Shown here one piece after another: positions 50,261-61,220 of a stretch of 64,000 bases of DNA. This DNA comes from Anthoceros angustus. Its lineage: Eukaryota; Streptophyta; Anthocerotopsida; Anthocerotales; Anthocerotaceae. The notes beneath the pieces were generated by a model, which worked only from the letters and a program-made list of their open reading frames with translations, was not told the origin of the DNA and searched no databases. How positions within the stretch are numbered: position 1 is the first letter of the stretch; every line of letters begins with the position of its first letter. The stretch covers positions 558,001 to 622,000 of the forward strand of contig MU008196.1 of NCBI GenBank assembly GCA_010909165.1, written 5' to 3'. A program made the position numbers and the translations under genes.

Positions 50261-52010
50261 GCTCAGTGTGCCCTAATCGGCCGCCTACCATCGTTCCCCC
50301 TCCCGCCTATCTCCGTCGTCGGCGGTGGGCCTGGGAGTGCCCTTGGTTCCGTCTCGGCGCCGATGACCCCACTCCTTGCCCTGACTGTTGCGGCGCACCC
50401 AATCGGATGATCCGCGAGGCGGGACCCCTTCCCCTTCCCGAGACCCTATTAGGTTGGGCTACCGCCGGCGGTCTGAGAACCGCGGTAACCACCACATCCT
50501 CCTCTCCTGGCCTTCGAGTGGGTCCCCGTCAGGGCCACGCTGATCGCCTCCTCCGAGCAAGTCGGGTGACTCCCTCTCTCCCGAGTCCGGACCGGGTCCC
50601 GTCTCAACTCCGGGTCCGATCAAGTCGCCCTTATTTCGCAGTCTCGACCTCGTGGTCCGGCCTCTGCCCGTCTGCACTCAAGGTCCGACTATTGTGGTCC
50701 GGTCTCAAGTCCGGACTGACCACCGGACCTGACCGCCGGGCCCACCTCCTCACCGCCCCTTCCCGCCTTGGGTTCTTGGTTTCCTCCTTCCACCCCTTTC
50801 TGTGGTCCTCGCCTCCCTATCCTTCCCCGGGTTGCGCTGGATTACCTCAAGGTCTCACATGCTGGCGCCATGCTCCTCCGGGCTCTCCTCCGCAGCCTTC
50901 TTGGGTCTCATCGCCGCGTCCTTCTTGCTCGCTGGCGATTGGCGCCCGCCTCTTCGCCGCTTGTCGCCCAACCTCAAGGTGAGCTGCAAAAGTGCCCAAG
51001 CTAAAAGATAGCGCCAAAGAGCTGGGTGACGGAGCGCGAGAGACTACGAAAATCGTCGCGAGGTCACAAAGAGAAATGGCCTACCCTCCGTGCCACGACG
51101 TCGAGAGTAGTCGCCGAGCGGGAGGTGTCCTTCGCCAGAATCGCTGAGGTCCATGGCCTACTTCGCCTTACGCCTGCCATTACGCCGCCAGCCTAGCCTA
51201 CGCCGAACTGCATCGGAGCGTGAATACCGCTTATAACGGCCATGCAACCCTACGGCCCCGTCTGCTGCATGCCCGCTTCACCGAGCCCACGTGGCTCCTA
51301 AACACACCCAACTTCTAAATTACTTTACTTGGCGACTTATCCCGCCCCACTCGGAGTGTGGTCCGGACTTACACCCCGATGGGTGTGTCCGAGCTCCTCC
51401 CGAGTGTGCTCCGAGTCCTTCACCACTCCCGAGTCCTTCGACCTTCTCCGGAGCATTAGTACTCCGGCTTATTTCTTCCTTTCGCTTATTTTCTACTCCC
51501 CACTGAAAAACAAAACCTAACTCATTTCCTACCCCCGGGGAGAGTCCGTGGTCCACATCAACCCCAAAAGGAAAATCACATTATGGGGGCGGCAACCCCC
51601 CTCTTATACTGCCTCTAAGGCAGAGCCATTATTGCAACCCCAAAGACTAGCCCTACCCCCAGCTACCTATACATGCACGAGAGACACCGGATCCTTACAC
51701 GTGGCTACCTACGTCTTCGACGGTGGGGCTGCTGTTGACTTCAGACTCAGACCGGCAGCCCAATCCCCAACCTCGCGCACCCGAGGCACCTCATTATCCT
51801 TGACCTGCCTTGGGACCCGGCCCCACCTCCGGTTGGAGGTGTGCAGTAGAGGTCCGCCTGAGGCGTGAGGGACCCAGACCCAGGTCCTGGCCTCGGAGTT
51901 GAGGGGGGACCCAGAGATCCGGCCTCCGGAGTTAAGGGGGAACCCATTGGTGCCCGAAGGACAAGCCTAGCCCAATGACGGACTTTCCCTTCCGGGCGGA
52001 CTCATGAGGT
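50261..52010 (-). mobile_element. Element G-like internal region with GTCCGG repeats
   Basis: GC-rich, with dense CGGTC/GTCCGGAC words at 50,500-50,740 and 51,350-51,440 (GTCCGGACTT, CCGGACCTGACCGCCGGG). These match the degenerate repeat zone of element G at 17.38-17.62 kb, placed on the correct side of the LTR for a minus-strand copy. Open frames (for example 50,254-50,982) are Pro/Arg/Ser-rich shadows with no domains. Confidence 0.4.
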
Positions 52011-52680
52011 GGGGACCCACCATGGTAGAGGGGCACAACCCGGCAGCGGTTATCGTGAGCGAGAAGAGGACATGGTGGTGACTCCCCCCACTACGGGTCC
52101 ATTCTCCGTCCCGCCTCTTCCTCGATCGCTACCTTCTACGCCCCCCAACCCGAGTGCCGAGTTCGGGAAGCATATCTCTTGGTTCGCTAGGGACTCACCG
52201 CCCGGCTGCTGCCCCTCGCCCGAGGGCCCCGCCTCGCCATCGCTTCCTCTCTCAGCACCTAGGTTCCTGCCATCCTCTCCCAAATTCTTCTCGGCTCTCT
52301 CCCACCCTTCTGGTAGCCCTACCACTTCCGCCATCTTGTGCACCTTGCTCACGGCTCGTGGGGTGAGGGAACTTTTCACCCTCCCTTCCCATGGATCCGA
52401 CCGCCTTGATCTCTCCGGTTGTTTCTCCCACCACCTCGCCTCCTTCCGTGGGTATACACGACCCAAAGATATGTATCATCGTGGAATGCAAAAGTTTGGG
52501 CAACTAGCTTAAATGAGTTCGCTTTGAAACAGCCCACACTTTTGCTAGAAATGGTTTGGTGAAGACATGCAAGGAAATTTTTGCTCCTTTTGAGCGGGAG
52601 TTGTAGGACCATGTCGGAAGGCGAGAGGATATGCAGGAAAAGAAACGGGTCAAAACGACCTGGTGAGGAGAAAAGGTAAC
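52011..52680. other. Spacer, no gene supported
   Basis: The plus strand is C-rich to about 52,450 and then becomes A/G-rich. Frames (52,009-52,512 and its minus-strand shadow) are low-complexity Pro/Ser or Gly/Glu. I see no domain or RNA feature. Confidence 0.3.
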
Positions 52681-52920
52681 CTACATGAGTGGTAGGAGGT
52701 GTCCTACCACCGTAGGAGAAACTCCTACCATGGTAGACGAGGGTAGGAGAGATCCTACCACCGTAGGAGATGACCGCTAGTGTTTTGATCACCTACCAAG
52801 GGAATAGCTCCTACCATGGTAGGAGAGGGTAGGAAGGTATCCCACCAGAGAAACTCCTACCGTGGTAGGAGAAAAGGAAAACGCCACCATGGTAGGATGT
52901 CCTACCACGGAGAGATAGGT
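52681..52920. repeat. Cluster of CTACCATGGTAG-type palindromes
   Basis: Perfect CTACCATGGTAG at 52,725-52,736 and 52,811-52,822, with near-palindromes CCTACCACCGTAGG, CTACCGTGGTAG, CACCATGGTAG and CCTACCACGG between them. Units are separated by AGGAGA-type purine spacers. Similar clusters occur at 4,910-5,350, 54,760-54,920 and 56,205-56,290 within elements A and B, and a weaker one at 11,040-11,215. A TATA-like GCTATATATAGAG follows at about 52,964. Confidence 0.75.
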
Positions 52921-53624
52921 TTCTAAGGAAAGTAGCTTATGTTTTAGGCGTGATAGGCTTGCTATATATAGAGTCTTTTAGTGGACTAGATAAATAGGCC
53001 AAAATAGGTAATTAAGAAATTAGAGGCTAATTTTCGAATTAGAAATTAGAAAATAGGGAAATGGTATTTTAGTATAAGGAATTAGGAAACTAACATCAAT
53101 GGTGAGAAAGGGCCACGTGGCACACATCCAAGGGCAGGATAGAATGGTAGTTACTTTTTCTAACCCTTGGGTGACTTATAAAAGTGAGCAGTGTGCGCAG
53201 GAGGCCACAACTCGAAACTTGAAGAGACGGCCTCAGCAGAAGGCGCCGCCACACCTCAAGCTGCCCAAGGCCCCATACAGCAACACCGCACACGCGCCTG
53301 TTGAGGAGGAGAAGGAGGGCGCAAGCTCAGCAAGGAGGCGAAATCCAGCGCCCAAGAGAGGAAGAAGGAGGAAAAGAGAAGAAGAGAAGGGAGAAGAAGG
53401 TTGGGCAACCCAACACTTACCAAGCTCGTGAGGGTGCCTAGGAGGGTGGAGCGTGGCAAGATTGCTAGGAAACCGTGCAGGAAGGGCTCCTAAATTGCTG
53501 TGGAAGGTGTAAGAGTCCGTGGGGGAATTTTGTTGAGCTTTCTCTTGCAGGAGAAATCGGGGTTACTGGGGACGCCAAGGTGTAAGGACTGCAGGAGGAG
53601 AGCAAGGGCAAGGACCTTTGAGCT
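52921..53624 (+). mobile_element. Element B: 5' promoter/leader region
   Basis: CTATATATAGAG at about 52,962-52,975 is a TATA-type box, followed by an AT-rich leader (AATTAGGAAACTAACATC) and then 53,099-53,431, an open but basic, low-complexity frame (RRGRRRKREEEKGEEGW). The position upstream of the gag-like ORFs makes this the likely 5' LTR/leader of element B, although it does not obviously match the 3' LTR-like end at 56.78-58.2 kb. Confidence 0.35.
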
Positions 53625-54740
53625 GTGAGCAAGAGCAAATCACTGAGGAGGAGAAACGTTTGCAAGGATAGGAAGCTGGCAGGTGCTGCAGGAATTGCAG
53701 GAGAGGCATCACTTTTCTTCAATTTCGTGCAAGTACTAACCAAGGAGGCCATGACCAAGCCTACCATGACCAAGGGCAAGGAGGTAGTAGCCAAGGAAGG
53801 AGCGTCCACCAAGGGAGGTGGCGCAGGAGCGCAAGAGGTCTAAGGCGGAGGATCGACCTGAGGGTGGAAATTTGACATGCCCTTATTTACGTGCTATGCA
53901 GGCCAGCTATCCTCTAGAGACCTTTCGACTTTCGACCTTGGGCAGCAGAGGAGAATATTCAGCTAGAGTGGGTGTATGGGCGACATTGGTCTTACACCAA
54001 CCTTGAATTGATAGAGGAGTGTTTTGCTAATTTGCAGCAGACGGAAGAGGAATTGGCCGCCCACCGGATAGAAACGCACGGACGGATCCACGGTGTTGGA
54101 TAAGGAGCATACGCTGTATATGGCAGCCGGATAGCGAGGATAGCGGAATCACGCTGATGGAAGGAACGAGTGAGGCAAGCGTGCATCAACGGCGGATCTT
54201 CCCAAGGGAGCCCTTACACTTATGCAAGGGGCATGAAGGCTAAGTCCAAGAACGGTTGGCGACGGACCAAATCTTGGAGCCCAAGTGGAGATTGTTCACA
54301 AGAATTGTTTTGGGCTTGGTGAGCAATCCAAGGGTGTCATATTTCAGCACTACCTTCCTCCATTTTCTATGGAAGATCACTCAAGGAGCGAAGCCGGATT
54401 GGGGCTCATCATGTATGAAGCATACACCTACCACCGGAAAAGTTGTCAAACCCAACGCGCTTGGATGAAGACAAGGCCATGCTATCTTAGCACTTATCTA
54501 GTGCATTTGTGGGAAGTAGAGGGCTACTCACAAGTAAGGAGTTGGATGATTCCAAGCATCCCTTTAACATTGTGTACTTACCTGTGGAGAGGGACAGGAG
54601 TGCTTGGTGCTTTGCTAAAGGAGGTGCCGCAGCACCACCGGACATTATTGCCGGAAGGAATCCTCCAAAGATAGGCCGAGGATGTGCAGGAGGACTTGCA
54701 AGGAGAAGTTGTAGGGGATTTGAAGTTTGGACCGCTGGAG
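53625..54740 (+). pseudogene. Element B: gag-like protein, WRLF-type domain
   Basis: 53,625-53,843 opens with SKSLRRRNVCKDRKLAGAAG and GKEVVAKEGASTKGGGAG; 53,818-54,006 continues in another frame with NLTCPYLRAMQASYPLETFR. From 54,256, WRLFTRIVLGLVSNPRVSYF and TTFLHFLWKITQG correspond to element A at 3,030-3,140; 54,400-54,520 (IMYEAYTYHRK, YLSTYLVHLW) continues after one slip and 54,575-54,660 gives VERDRSAWCFAKGGAAAPPD. Two diverged copies showing the same domain order support a real gag-like protein. Frames break about three times. Family not recognised. Confidence 0.5.
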
Positions 54741-55039
54741 GATGCGGAGATGGAAGGTAGGATAGATCCTACCATGGGTGAATCCGCGAGGGTGGGAGGT
54801 GTTCCCACGGTTTGGGACCCCTTCGTCCTCCTCATGACAAGGCCTACAGCAGGAATTAGTCCTACCACGGTGGGAAGTAGTCCTACTGGTAGGAGCACCT
54901 CCTACCACGGTAGGAGGAAAGGAAGTCACGGTTTGGAAGCTCCCAAGGGGAGATAAGAAGGCAACCGCCCTGCTAGGTGGGCGAGCGGATGGAGTCACGG
55001 TGGAGGAGTTGCCCACCAAGTGATGAGCGGGAGCTCATC

Positions 55040-56190
55040 ATAGGGAAGCAAGGGATGTAAGATCCCATGAGCAAGGCAAAGGCCTTGAGTCTCCGGAGGT
55101 AAGAAAGGAGACTTAGACATGTTGGAGGAGATGCTGCGCATAGGGGAGATGTTCAGAAGATAGGAGCCGCCAAGAGGAGAGTTGAATTCTTGAAGACGGA
55201 GGCGAGAAGACAAGGACCTACCAAGCAAGGGAAATTGCGGTAGGCGGAAACCCAAGTGGAGGATGTTATGAGGATGGAAGCTCAAGTGGAGCACTTGGAA
55301 AAGAGTCTTGAAACAAGGCAACAGGAAACAAACCATCATATTCGGAGAACAAGGCTCTTACCAAGCAATTGGCAGCTCGAGAGGAGAAGGTGGAGCAACT
55401 TGCTCACATGGTGCGCACATGGAAAAGAAGGCGTAAGACAAGCAAGTGCTGCTAATGGAGGAAAGGTCAAGACGAGAGCAATCTGCAAAGAAATGAGGAC
55501 AAAGACAAAGGCAAGTAGGCGCACATGAGCGGGTCATAGCCACACAGTGTGAAGATTAGTGACATGGAAAAGGAGCTGGGAGAAATCCACGGAGGCTGGA
55601 ATTGAAGGAAGAAGAGCTGGAAGAACGGACACATTTTGTCCAAAGATTGGAAATGGAACGAGAAGTCCAAAGAACGGAGAATGCACAACTCCCTAGGAGG
55701 ATAGGGGAGTTGGAGGAAGAAATGGCAAAGGAGAAAGGCCGTCATGAGGCGCAAAGATATGTTGGCGGTGAGGGAGCAGAGATTTCTGATTATGCCCTAC
55801 AAGAGAGATTGATCCGCCAACCGCAATGAGAGGACGGAGAATGTGGCTCTCCATGTCAAGACCGGTGAGCTGGCCTTGAGCGAGATGCTTACAAAAGCAA
55901 GTGTGAGCATGGAGTATGGCTTGAGGATTACGAAGAATTGGAGATGGCACAACAACGATTTGCAGCCCATCTTCACAACAAGGTGCTCAAGGCCACTAAC
56001 GAGTTGTTGCGACTTGCTGAAGAGGAGGAATGTTGGGACCTCATGACGATGATAGGGAGGCCCTCATGCAAGTCCAACCGGAAGCCTTAGACTTGGAGAG
56101 TGTCCCAAGCAGGGTGGAGAAACTTCGCACTGTGGAGAAGCAAGCGGGAGAAGCCGCATGTGGAGAGAATCACCCTGTGAAGGGGTAAGG
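55040..56190 (+). pseudogene. Element B: coiled-coil region of gag-like protein
   Basis: Frames on the plus strand give MEAQVEHLEKSLETRQQETN near 55,270-55,330, QLAREEKVEQLAHMV in an alternative frame near 55,370, KEEELEERTHFVQRLEMERE near 55,602-55,660 and RRIGELEEEMAKEKGRHEAQ near 55,700-55,750. This is the counterpart of element A at 3.9-4.35 kb (EEEHFAQLEQER, RDMEEELRR). TGATGACGAT-ATAGGGAGGCCCTC near 56,043 matches CCTCATGATGATGACAG near 4,745. Predicted parallel coiled coil; probable self-assembly domain. Confidence 0.5.
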
Positions 56191-56204
56191 AAGAAGAAAC
56201 GACT

Positions 56205-56290
56205 GTAGGAACTCCTACTGGTAGGAGGAGTTCCTACCGTGGTAGGAGGGACTCCTACCGTAGGAGAAGGTCCTACCATGGTAGGAGGGC
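56205..56290. repeat. Palindrome cluster in element B
   Basis: Contains CCTACTGGTAGG, CCTACCGTGGTAGG, CCTACCGTAGG and the perfect CTACCATGGTAG at 56,273-56,284, each flanked by GAG purines. The position just 3' of the coiled-coil region equals that of the cluster at 4.9-5.35 kb in element A. Confidence 0.75.
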
Positions 56291-56779
56291 CGGAAGAAGC
56301 AGGATTCAAAGGTCGCTAGCATGGATTTGACGGCAAGGGAGGCGAGTACCTTGGCCCTTGCAGAAAGAAGGAAGAGGGGTTGATCTTGAATGGAGCAAGA
56401 ATCACAAGGAGAAGACCAACCTCCCAACATGGGTGCAGAAGGAGCTCACTTGCTCCACAAGTGAGAGGAAGAGGAGAAGTCGAGGATGAGCCATGGCTAA
56501 GAGAGCCCGGCTATTTTATTGGAGGAAGGAACTCAAGATAGGCATCAAGATAAGGAAGGGATTCATAAGAAGTCCTTAAATTAGCTTGAAGACATGGGGC
56601 AAGATGCCACTTGGGAAGACTTTTCTTTAGAGGAGGACAGCATTAATGCTTGTCACCCAAAGAGTGTGTTGACTAGCTAGATAGGAATGTTGTGAGCCAT
56701 TAAGGCTCACATAGGTGAATTTGCTAGAATAGAATTTTACCCAAGATGCTTGGATGTCGAACTTAAAGTCGACAATAGG

Positions 56780-58260
56780 ATACACTAAAATAAGGAGTGA
56801 GGCAAAGGCGGCGCTGTGGGAGGTATGTGAGGACCTCCCTATAAAAGGAGGGAGCTTGTGAAGTAAAATTATCGTGTCTTGCGCCCCATCCTCCCGAGTC
56901 CTTCACTTTGTGTGAATTTCGCGGCCGCAAGCCAACGCAGGTCCGGTAGAGAGGAGAACGCGCGGTCGGAGTGCCGGGTGGAGGGCTTGCTTTGCAGCGC
57001 CGCTAGCCGCCTCCCTTGTGAATGGTTGTGAATTGTTTTGCTTTGAGTGTGTGGCGATGCTCAAGGAACTCTCGGCTTGAGGGTAGACTGCAGGAAAGAC
57101 TCGGAGGTTCTCTGTCCGGTGCAAACCACATAGCAACCGGCCCAAGGAAGAACTCACACTTCCTGACGGACCCTGTGCCAGCCGTAAGGGCGAGTTGGAA
57201 TTAATGAGCCAGAATTGGTGTTAGAGTAGGAGATTGTGGAGGAAGGAAGGGTAGATGAGTAGAGAAGAAGAGGGCGTTGTTGATTGAGAGAGTTGTGAGG
57301 AGGATTAGAGTGTAGGAAAACTAAGGCCATGCAGAGCCTAAGGGACGAATCCCAACTGCAAGTAAGAGGGCGCCTGTGGAGAAGAGTGTCTTAGGAGTAG
57401 GGACGGTTGCGGTGTGGGTCGGGGTCCCCTGGCGCCCGTGATAGACACCTTGTCATAAGACGAACTGCAATTGTGTGGTGTCGCTAGGTTGAGGCGCAGA
57501 ATTTTACGGGCAAGAGCGTGTGGCCGAGAGGAGAACGCGCGGTCGGAGTGCCGGGTGGAGGGCTTGCTTTGCTGCGCCCCGCTAGCCGCTCCTTGTGAAT
57601 GGTTGTGTGAATTGTTTTGCTTTGAGTGTGTGGCGATGCTCAAGGAACTCTCGGCTTGAGGGTAGACCGCAGGAAAGACTCGGAGGTTCTCACCGTCTGC
57701 AAACCACATAGCAACCGCCCAAGGAAGAACTCACACTTCCTGAAACGGAGCCGTAAGGGCGAGTTGGAATTAATGAGCCAGCAATTGGTGTTAGAGTAGG
57801 AGATTGTGGAGGAAGGAAGGGTAGATGAGTAGAGAAGAAGAGGGCGTTGTTGATTGAGAGAGTTGTGAGGAGGATTAGAGTGTAGGAAAACTAAGGCCAC
57901 AGTGTGAGCCTAAGGGACGAATCCCAACTGCAAGTAAGAGGGCGCCCCTGTGGAGAAGAGTGTCTTAGAGTAGGGACGGTTGCGGTGGGTCGGGGTCCCC
58001 GCCCGTGATGATAGACCTTGTCATAAGACGAACTGCAATTGTGTGGTGTCGCTAGGTTGAGGTGGTGAATTTTACAAGACGGCGAGCTGCTGTAGAGGGA
58101 GCGTGAGAGGGCGCCTTGCTTGTTTAGAAGGCTGAGGTAGTGTGTAGCTGCGGTGGTGGGTTCTCAAGATCTCTACTGCTCCCCAAGTCTCATGGGACGA
58201 AACCCAACGAACGAAAACGACAAGGGATAAGTGTGGCCAGAGGGTGCATCTCGAAGCCCC
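56780..58260 (+). mobile_element. Element B: LTR-like 3' end containing a 577-bp tandem duplication
   Basis: CCTATAAAAGGAGGGAGC at about 56,838 is a TATA-type promoter, followed by GTGAAGTAAAATTATCGTGTCTTGCG as in element A at 5,828. GAGAGGAGAACGCGCGGTCG occurs at 56,949 and again at 57,526, and the following sequence (CTTGAGGGTAGACTGCAGGAAAGACTC, CCTAAGGGACGAATCCCAACTGCAAG, GGTCGGGGTCCC) is present twice to about 58,060. The unit is about 577 bp with small indels between copies. The promoter itself is present once. Confidence 0.65.
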
Positions 58261-58289
58261 GGATCGCCTCCCCACAATCACATCTTGGA

Positions 58290-58626
58290 TAATGCATATG
58301 GTTAAATTAGCATCGCCCGCAAATTTGCGGCGTGACACGCCCTTGACGTGAACATGTGATTGTGAATCATACACCCCACCACATGGACTAGAATAGCCTT
58401 CCTTTAGCTCCTTAGGCCATCTAAGTATATGCGGTAAGGATGTTTTTTTCTGATCCATACCATCGATACATAATAACATGTACTTGTGAGGCTCCGTGTA
58501 TCCTTTCGTTCGATGTTGTGTCAACTTCTTCCGCTCCTCCATAAGCTTTATGCGATGTTTGTTCAATGCCTCCTGATATATATCTGCTATACAACCAAAT
58601 GTCATGTCAGTGTTCATCAATGACAT
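58290..58626 (-). pseudogene. Transposon-type gene fragment with CIDGMDQ-K-LPH motif
   Basis: Minus frame from 58,626: NKHRIKLMEERKKLTQHRTK, YTEPHKYMLLCIDGMDQKKT, SLPHILRWPKELKE, then DSQSHVHVKGVSRRKFAGDA and NLTICIIQDVIV. The core I-D-G-M-D-Q-x-K-T-x-LPH followed by D-NLT is, as I recall, typical of an uncharacterised, transposon-associated protein family found in plants, algae and invertebrates, possibly with a DDE-type fold. The frame becomes unrelated after about residue 110. The acidic residues of the motif are intact. Confidence 0.45.
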
Positions 58627-58639
58627 ATACCATCATTCC

Positions 58640-59400
58640 ACGACCAACGACCCTCCCCACTAATGCCTCATTTCAAATGCAATAGATGAAGGGGTCGACT
58701 CCATTATAAGGCTGGCGTCTAGGCGATTGTCCATTGTAGCGGCCAAGGGGCACTGACCCTAAACGCCCCTCGAGAGGGTCAACCCCTAAACGACAAACCT
58801 AGGGTTCCGGCCGTTGTATGGTCCCGGCATAGCGAGGCCCTAAAGGGTCCTCCACTCTAGGGCGCCGAAAAGTCAAGGCCATAAAATGTCAAGGCGAAGT
58901 GTCCACCGCCGGCTCATGCGCCTTCAATTCAAACATGCGCTGCAGCCGCGCCAACCCCTACCCCCATCCTCCCTCCTCCTCTTCCCATCCCCCTTCCACC
59001 CTTCCACTGGGAGCTGCGCCTCATCTCCTCCTCACTCGAGGCCCCGATGCTGGCGCCTTCCTCCTCGCATGTCGCCCTCATCTCCTCCCCCGAGGGCGCT
59101 GCATGCCGACGCCTCCTCATCTCCTCCCCGGGGAGGCGCCGCATGCCGCGCACTCTCTCCTCCCTCCACACTTGAGGCCGCTTAGAAACATGCCCGCCTC
59201 GACCAAGGGCCGTACCGATCGTACATCTGACCAAGGGTCAACATCCACCATCACAACATACCACTGTTCGACATCAGATGGCCCACCTCGCTGTGACGGC
59301 CAACCTGTGCCTCTTTTATACCATGCCGGAAAAACGGCGTACAGCGATGAGCATAGCTTGATCTGTCCGCGATCCAGTGCTCCGGATGTTGAACTTTAGA
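58640..59400. other. Spacer with telomere-box-like words and a Pro/Ser-rich tract
   Basis: CCCTAAACGCCCC, CCCCTAAACGAC, CCTAGGGTTCC and CCCTAAAGGGTCC occur at 58,758-58,850; each contains a CCCTAA or AGGGTT core (plant telo-box-like), not a telomeric array. The following 58,960-59,170 is CTCC-rich; open frames there are Pro/Ser/His-rich by composition. Confidence 0.3.
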
Positions 59401-59468
59401 CCGGCGCGGAGAGAACATGTTGAAAATCAATTGGATTTCAATATCTTCATGCGCTTCAAGTTTTGGTT

Positions 59469-59940
59469 CTATAGTCTCGTAAAAGCACGACTAAATATAT
59501 CGCACTCGCTTTGCTCCATGCCACATTTGTATTGTGTCCACACTTCTAGCTTGGTGAAAGTGTCGGGAAGATTGTAGACTTCAACATTAGGCAGCCGCTC
59601 TGCCAATTGCAGAAATGTTGCATCCATCCATGCAATAGCGCCCAATGCATAAGATGATTTCACCCGGGGGTTTGGCTTGCTACCATCCCATGGTGAATTC
59701 AACAGTACTCTGCCCTTCACCTCCTCGTACCTTTCCGACCCTATACAATACACCCTTCCAAGGATTTCGTGCAACACTTGATTGAACCTGCCTTCGTAAA
59801 AGCATGCACTGCCTTTTCCTTTCGATCCATGGTCGCCTTATAAGGGTCTCTAAATGTGTCTCCTCATCACAAAACTGGATAAGCATGTTTTTCATGTGGA
59901 AATCATATGGCGCCATGGCCCATGCCGTTGGCCATGGAAA
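59469..59940 (-). pseudogene. Unrecognised transposon-type protein, copy 1
   Basis: Minus frames: 59,916-59,680 (MAPYDFHMKNMLIQFCDEET, HLETLIRRPWIERKRQCMLL) and 59,777-59,469 (GRVYCIGSERYEEVKGRVLL, NSPWDGSKPNPRVKSSYALG, AIAWMDATFLQLAERLPNVE, KLEVWTQYKCGMEQSECDIF). The two frames overlap at about 59,700-59,777, indicating a frameshift. The upstream half is repeated at 61,236-61,511. No family recognised; it may belong with the CIDGMDQ fragment on the same strand. Confidence 0.4.
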
Positions 59941-60699
59941 AAACCATATGAAAATAATATCCTCAATGTGTATGTATTTTTATTTTTAGTTTCTATGTGT
60001 TCTACATTATTTATGTTTGAGTCCTACAAAGAGCTCATATGTTACTCATGAAAGGACAACATGCTCATGTTATAAATGTCATTCAGTGTCTATGTAGTTT
60101 AAATATTTCAATATATAGGTGCTCTTATATGGAATCTCTTATGAATCTACGTAAAATGAATATAAAAACAACATAAAAATAATCACATCCCTAAATTTTA
60201 TGCCCTTCATACCAGTCTTATATGAATATTTATAAGCTAAATTTTAAAATTTTAAAATAATTAAATATTTTTACTATATGAAAAATGTCTAATAATATAA
60301 AAACATGGATAAGTACATCCAATAAAATTCATATGTATTTTAATACCCTGTATCATGTGTAAAATAATATAGAGAGCATGTAGATAGGGTCCACACGGTC
60401 GGCCATGAAAAGAGGGTATGAATATCATATCCTGTCATAAATGTCATTCCTTGTAAAGTCTTAGTACCCATTTGCTTTTGAGTACTACAAAGAACTTGTA
60501 AAATACTCATGAAGCTACAAGTATCCTTCTATTTTGTGTGTCATGCTAAATGCATTTACTTTCTTTATATCAAAATATATGTACGCTAATATGAAATCTG
60601 TATGGACTTATGTGAAAATAGATATACACATCATACGCGAATTGCAATGATTTGTATATACCTTTCACAATTCCTTTCTGAATATCTAATACAATAACA

Positions 60700-61220
60700 C
60701 CCCCTTTACAGCGAGGTGGGGCAGTCACGCCAAAACATCACTGACACCAAAGACTAGGCCTCCAAGTAGCCCGCCGTCCTTCCACGGACGACTTGCAACA
60801 AGACATCCGCCACCGCTATTTATTCCAAAGAAGAGTCAACAAGAATACATGAGAGATCGGAGAGCTCCCCATCTTTGCCTAAGCTAGGAGCTTAGCCTCT
60901 CCTCGATCTCCTCCTCAGCCTCTCCTCTAGCACGCCACACTCTAGGCACCAAAGTCCTATCCTCACAAGAGTGTAGCTCCCAAGTGCTAGGATCCTTCTA
61001 GACATGCTCACACTCTAGGCTCCCAAGGCCTTTAGGCTCCAAAGTCCTATCCTCAAGAGTGTAGCTCCCCATGCTAGGATCACAAGATATCTCTAGGGCT
61101 AGCCTCATCTCCTTATATAGGAGGCTTACATCATTTCCAAAGTAAGCTAAAAGCGGACTTTCTTCCTTAAGCCCTAAGCTAAGTCTTACCACCACTACTT
61201 ACAACTTACTAACTAGATCC
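60700..61220 (-). repeat. LTR-like block with TATA box, copy 1
   Basis: On the minus strand: TGTAAGTAGTGGTGG, CTTAGCTTAGGGCTTAAGGA, TATATAAG at 61,112-61,119, CAAGAGTGTAGCTCC-type repeats, CTCATGTATTCTTGTTGACTC and TTTGGAATAAATAGC. Internally, GTCCTATCCTCA-CAAGAGTGTAGCTCCCA-TGCTAGGATC occurs twice. It is directly oriented like the integrase at 62.8-64 kb and repeated at 62,290-62,794, where it abuts that integrase. Confidence 0.55.

Noticed and set aside
50254-50982. 242-codon plus-strand ORF
   Set aside because: It lies antisense to element G-like sequence, is Pro/Arg/Ser-rich and coincides with the GTCCGG repeat zone; a compositional shadow.
58886-59399. Pro/Ser-rich plus-strand ORFs
   Set aside because: The CTCC-rich tract alone explains them; the minus strand shows equally long open frames.
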